From: Alkalibacterium thalassium
GTDB taxonomy: Bacteria > Bacillota > Bacilli > Lactobacillales > Carnobacteriaceae_A
Reading direction: 5' to 3'
NCBI RefSeq assembly: GCF_900101165.1
Contig: NZ_FNFK01000012.1
Location: 1-46,177 of the forward strand
Length of the DNA: 46,177 bases
Both the position numbers and the translations under genes were made by a program. Below are positions 43,910 to 46,177 of the stretch, piece after piece; position 1 is the first letter of the stretch, and each line of letters begins with the position of its first letter. A model generated the notes under the pieces. That model ran no database searches, was not told where the DNA came from, and saw nothing but the letters and a program-made list of their open reading frames with translations.

Positions 43910-45829
43910 TTATTTAGTTATTTTATTTACCCCATATACTCTCTTAGGTTTGAAAACGACAATACTTAATGCAGGGAGGATAAATTCCAGTGCGTGTGGT
44001 TGTCCATGCACTTCAGCCTCCAGTGTACGCTTGACCCCTTGAGGCTCTGTCCATGTGCCGCCTAAGTCTGCCCATTCTGTATTCCATACTTCTTCATATT
44101 GTCCTTTATAAGGAACCCCTATACGGACATTCTGTCTTTCCACTGGAACAAAATTACACATGATAATAAGAAAGTCTCTTGGATTTTTACCTTGCCGGAT
44201 GAAATAAAGCACAGATTCCGCTTTATTATCGGCATCAAGTATCTGGATGCCTTCAGAAGAATGATCAAGTTCCCACAATGCCCGGTGTTCCTGATAGAAC
44301 GCGTTCAGTTGTCTTGTGAACTCTAAATGGCGGGCATTCATATCATCATTCAGGCTGTCCCATTCCAATCCCTGATCAAACCTCCACTCGAGGAACTGTC
44401 CGAACTCCGCTCCCATGAACTGCAGCTTTTTACCCGGATGAACCATGCGATATGTTTCGATCGTTCTTAACCCCGCAAACTGATTGTAGCGGTCTCCGTG
44501 CATTTTATGCATCATAGATTTTTTCCCGTGTACCACTTCGTCGTGAGAAAAAGGAAGGATGAAGTTTTCATTAAAGGTGTACATAAAAGAGAATGTAATC
44601 AGATTAAAGTGGTCTTTTCTGTGTATTGGATCCATTTCAAAGAACTTGAGGGTGTCATTCATCCACCCCATATTCCATTTATAGTTAAAACCCAGTCCGC
44701 CTTCGTGAACCGGATGAGTAACTTTGTTCCAGGCTGTACTTTCTTCAGCCATCATCAGCACATCTGGATGACGTTCAAAGACTTTTTTGTTGAGCAGTTG
44801 AAGGAATTCGACACCTTCTTTGTTTACATTGGTCCCTTCATCGTTAGGTATCCAATCACCCAAGTCATAGTCCAGATAAAGCATATTGCTGACGGCATCC
44901 ACTCTCAGCCCATCCAGATGAAACTGTTCGATCCAGAAAAGCGCGTTGGAAATGAGAAAGCTTCTGACCTGACTTTTTCCGATATCAAAATTAAGCGTCC
45001 CCCATCTGTTATTGTCTGCACGATTCTGATCAGCATACTCAAATTGAGGTGTGCCGTCATAATAGGCCATGCCATAAGCATTGCGGTTAAAGTGTCCAGG
45101 TACCCAGTCCATCAGCACACCGAGGTTTGCCTGATGAGCTGCTTCAACGAAATCCTGAAACTCTTCCATCGTTCCGAATTTCGAAGAGAGACCAAAAAAG
45201 CCAGTAGCCTGATAACCCCAGCTTGCATCAAGAGGATGTTCCATTAATGGCATGAATTCTATATGTGTATAACCCATTTCCTTAACGTATGGAATGAGTT
45301 CATCCTGAAGTTCTCTTATCGTATACCACGATCCATCTTCATGATGTTTCCATGAACTCAGATGTACTTCGTATATGTTAAGAGGTCGACTGTAAATCTC
45401 TCGACGTCTACGATTAGCAAGCCATAATCCGTCTTTCCACTGTCTGTCTGGAAGTCCTTTTACCACAGAAGCATCTTTGGGTCTAACTTCAAAAGCCAGG
45501 GCATACGGGTCGATTTTGTAGACCGTCGTGCCGTCAGCCTGAACAATTTTGTACTTGTAATGATGTCCTTCTTGTGCTTTTGGCATATCAAGATAGAAAA
45601 CGCCCGTTTCTCCTATTTTTTCCATCTCATCCAGTTCTGCCCAGTCATTGAAATCTCCAACAAGATAAACGGTTTGAGCATTCGGAGCCCATACATTGAA
45701 GCGGAAGCCTTCAGCCTGGGCACTACAGCCCATCGTCAGATAGCTGTCAAAAAGTGTACCCTCGTTAAAGAGATAAAAAGTATCCGTCAGTTCTTTATGT
45801 GCTTCAGCTCTATTTCCTTGTTCCCCCAT
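43910..45829 (-). CDS. glgB: 1,4-alpha-glucan branching enzyme
   Basis: A GH13 enzyme of 639 residues that makes alpha-1,6 branches in glycogen. Order: CBM48 (about 38-130, RFNVWAPNAQTVYLVGDFNDW), catalytic barrel, C-terminal beta-domain. Nucleophile Asp near 311 (DGLRVDAVSNMLY), acid Glu near 362 (MMAEEST), and the third acid in FSHDEVVHG. The N-terminal duplicate CBM of longer GlgB forms is absent, as usual in Firmicutes. I chose ATG at 45829, with AAGGGGG 6 nt upstream; the ATG at 45835 abuts that site. First gene of glgBCDAP. Confidence 0.95.
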   Translation of the reverse strand: MGEQGNRAEAHKELTDTFYLFNEGTLFDSYLTMGCSAQAEGFRFNVWAPNAQTVYLVGDFNDWAELDEMEKIGETGVFYLDMPKAQEGHHYKYKIVQADGTTVYKIDPYALAFEVRPKDASVVKGLPDRQWKDGLWLANRRRREIYSRPLNIYEVHLSSWKHHEDGSWYTIRELQDELIPYVKEMGYTHIEFMPLMEHPLDASWGYQATGFFGLSSKFGTMEEFQDFVEAAHQANLGVLMDWVPGHFNRNAYGMAYYDGTPQFEYADQNRADNNRWGTLNFDIGKSQVRSFLISNALFWIEQFHLDGLRVDAVSNMLYLDYDLGDWIPNDEGTNVNKEGVEFLQLLNKKVFERHPDVLMMAEESTAWNKVTHPVHEGGLGFNYKWNMGWMNDTLKFFEMDPIHRKDHFNLITFSFMYTFNENFILPFSHDEVVHGKKSMMHKMHGDRYNQFAGLRTIETYRMVHPGKKLQFMGAEFGQFLEWRFDQGLEWDSLNDDMNARHLEFTRQLNAFYQEHRALWELDHSSEGIQILDADNKAESVLYFIRQGKNPRDFLIIMCNFVPVERQNVRIGVPYKGQYEEVWNTEWADLGGTWTEPQGVKRTLEAEVHGQPHALEFILPALSIVVFKPKRVYGVNKITK

Positions 45830-45920
45830 AGACATCCCCCTTTTTCGTTATACGTTACTGTCAAATTTTTTTGTTCTTAAAGGTCTATAACCGTTGTTCT
45901 ATCAAGGAAAAGACAAAAAA

Positions 45921-46001
45921 CACTTGCCCCTCCCTCATTTATCGGTAAAATAGTAGGTATCCGACTACCAAACTATCCCCAGAAAGAAGGAAGAGCAAGT
46001 G
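45921..46001. repeat. Inverted repeat upstream of the edge ORF
   Basis: CACTTGC (45921-45927), extended imperfectly by CCCTCC, pairs with GGAAGAGCAAGTG (ending at 46001). The right arm contains part of the ribosome binding site and the GTG start of the edge ORF. On the minus strand the left arm runs into TTTTTTG, so it could also terminate transcripts entering the glycogen operon. Confidence 0.55.
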
Positions 46002-46177
46002 CTGTATACCCCTATTATAAACTGTCAGTTTGAAATTATCTACTATTGCCTGAAAGAAAATATCAGACAACAGGAAATGCTTGAAAAATATCGTGAATTG
46101 ACCCGTTCTCTTATCGAAGAACGTAATCGTTGGACAACGCACTCCCGTGCTCCGACCGTATCTAAACCACTTGACCA
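45999..46177 (+). CDS. 5' end of an unidentified CDS, possibly a mobile-element gene
   Basis: A plus-strand frame starts with GTG at 45999, with AAGGA 7 nt upstream, and is open for 59 codons to the window edge. The protein begins VLYTPIINCQFEIIYYC and then has a charged helical region (ENIRQQEMLEKYRELTRSL, EERNRW). I do not recognise the family. The inverted repeat that would hide its start codon is a layout common at the left end of insertion sequences, which is why I suspect a transposase; this is weak. The opposite-strand frame here looks like a shadow. Confidence 0.45.
   Translation, partial: MLYTPIINCQFEIIYYCLKENIRQQEMLEKYRELTRSLIEERNRWTTHSRAPTVSKPLD

Noticed and set aside
44498-45247. 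249-codon plus-strand open frame
   Set aside because: It lies wholly antisense to the catalytic core of glgB, which has intact GH13 motifs, and has no ribosome binding site or recognisable domain. It is a shadow frame.
45859-45864. Perfect TTGACA on the minus strand upstream of glgB
   Set aside because: The only TATAAT-like hexamer downstream (TATAAC) is 6 bp away, and the 17-bp position falls on the G-rich ribosome binding site, so it does not form a promoter.
45939-46142. 67-codon minus-strand frame at the right edge
   Set aside because: It is antisense to the plus-strand frame at 45999, which has a ribosome binding site and a more protein-like composition. The minus-strand product is Phe/Leu-rich with no start signal.

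Overview
This window looks like chromosomal DNA from a low-to-mid GC Firmicute of the order Lactobacillales. A Carnobacteriaceae member such as Alkalibacterium or Atopostipes is my best guess. The evidence is gene content and order (DUF1146-murA-mbl-EpuA; tdk-prfA-prmC-tsaC-upp; glgBCDAP), strong AAGGAGG-type ribosome binding sites, compact U-tract terminators, and many D/E-rich exported domains that would suit a salt- or alkali-tolerant host. The family-level assignment is inference. There are no rRNA, tRNA or CRISPR features. Almost everything is on the minus strand; the plus-strand genes are mostly single-gene units.

Layout. 1-5.1 kb: a clipped plus-strand gene end, then a minus-strand cell-envelope cluster (CNNM/CBS protein, low-affinity class B PBP, TIM-barrel protein, GH73 glucosaminidase). 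5.3-6.3 kb: Gfo/Idh/MocA oxidoreductase (+). 6.3-6.8 kb: gene-free, with a long imperfect stem that may be a structured RNA or terminator. 6.8-10.9 kb: thioredoxin-like protein and an ABC ATPase plus FtsX-type permease with a large coiled-coil insertion. 11-17 kb: rRNA methyltransferase, LtaS-type synthase and an OmpR/HisKA two-component system. 17.1-20.9 kb: ssb, EpuA-like protein, mbl, murA, DUF1146. 21-25.3 kb: upp, tsaC, prmC, prfA, tdk. 25.5-26.5 kb: manA (+). 26.6-30.9 kb: TetR regulator with a heterodimeric ABC exporter. 31-36 kb: AI-2E-type permease, lactonase (+), flavin reductase-like protein (+), EIIA-Glc, uppP (+). 36-37.1 kb: TPP riboswitch and tenA (+). 37.4-45.8 kb: the glycogen operon. 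45.9 kb to the end: the start of an unidentified plus-strand gene behind an inverted repeat, possibly a mobile-element edge.

How it works together. Much of the window serves the envelope: MurA (first committed peptidoglycan step), Mbl (elongation scaffold), UppP (lipid carrier recycling), a PBP, a glucosaminidase and LtaS. The glycogen operon makes ADP-glucose (GlgC/GlgD), polymerises it (GlgA), branches it (GlgB) and degrades it (GlgP). The tdk-prfA-prmC-tsaC block covers thymidine salvage, translation termination and its methylation, and tRNA t6A synthesis.

The most interesting signals are regulatory: paired TetR-type operators over a near-consensus promoter; a PhoP-like direct repeat before the response regulator; a hairpin separating the glgC Shine-Dalgarno sequence from its start codon; a shared 14-mer at the mbl and tdk/manA promoters; and two gene-free structured regions. 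I found no clearly new multi-gene system.
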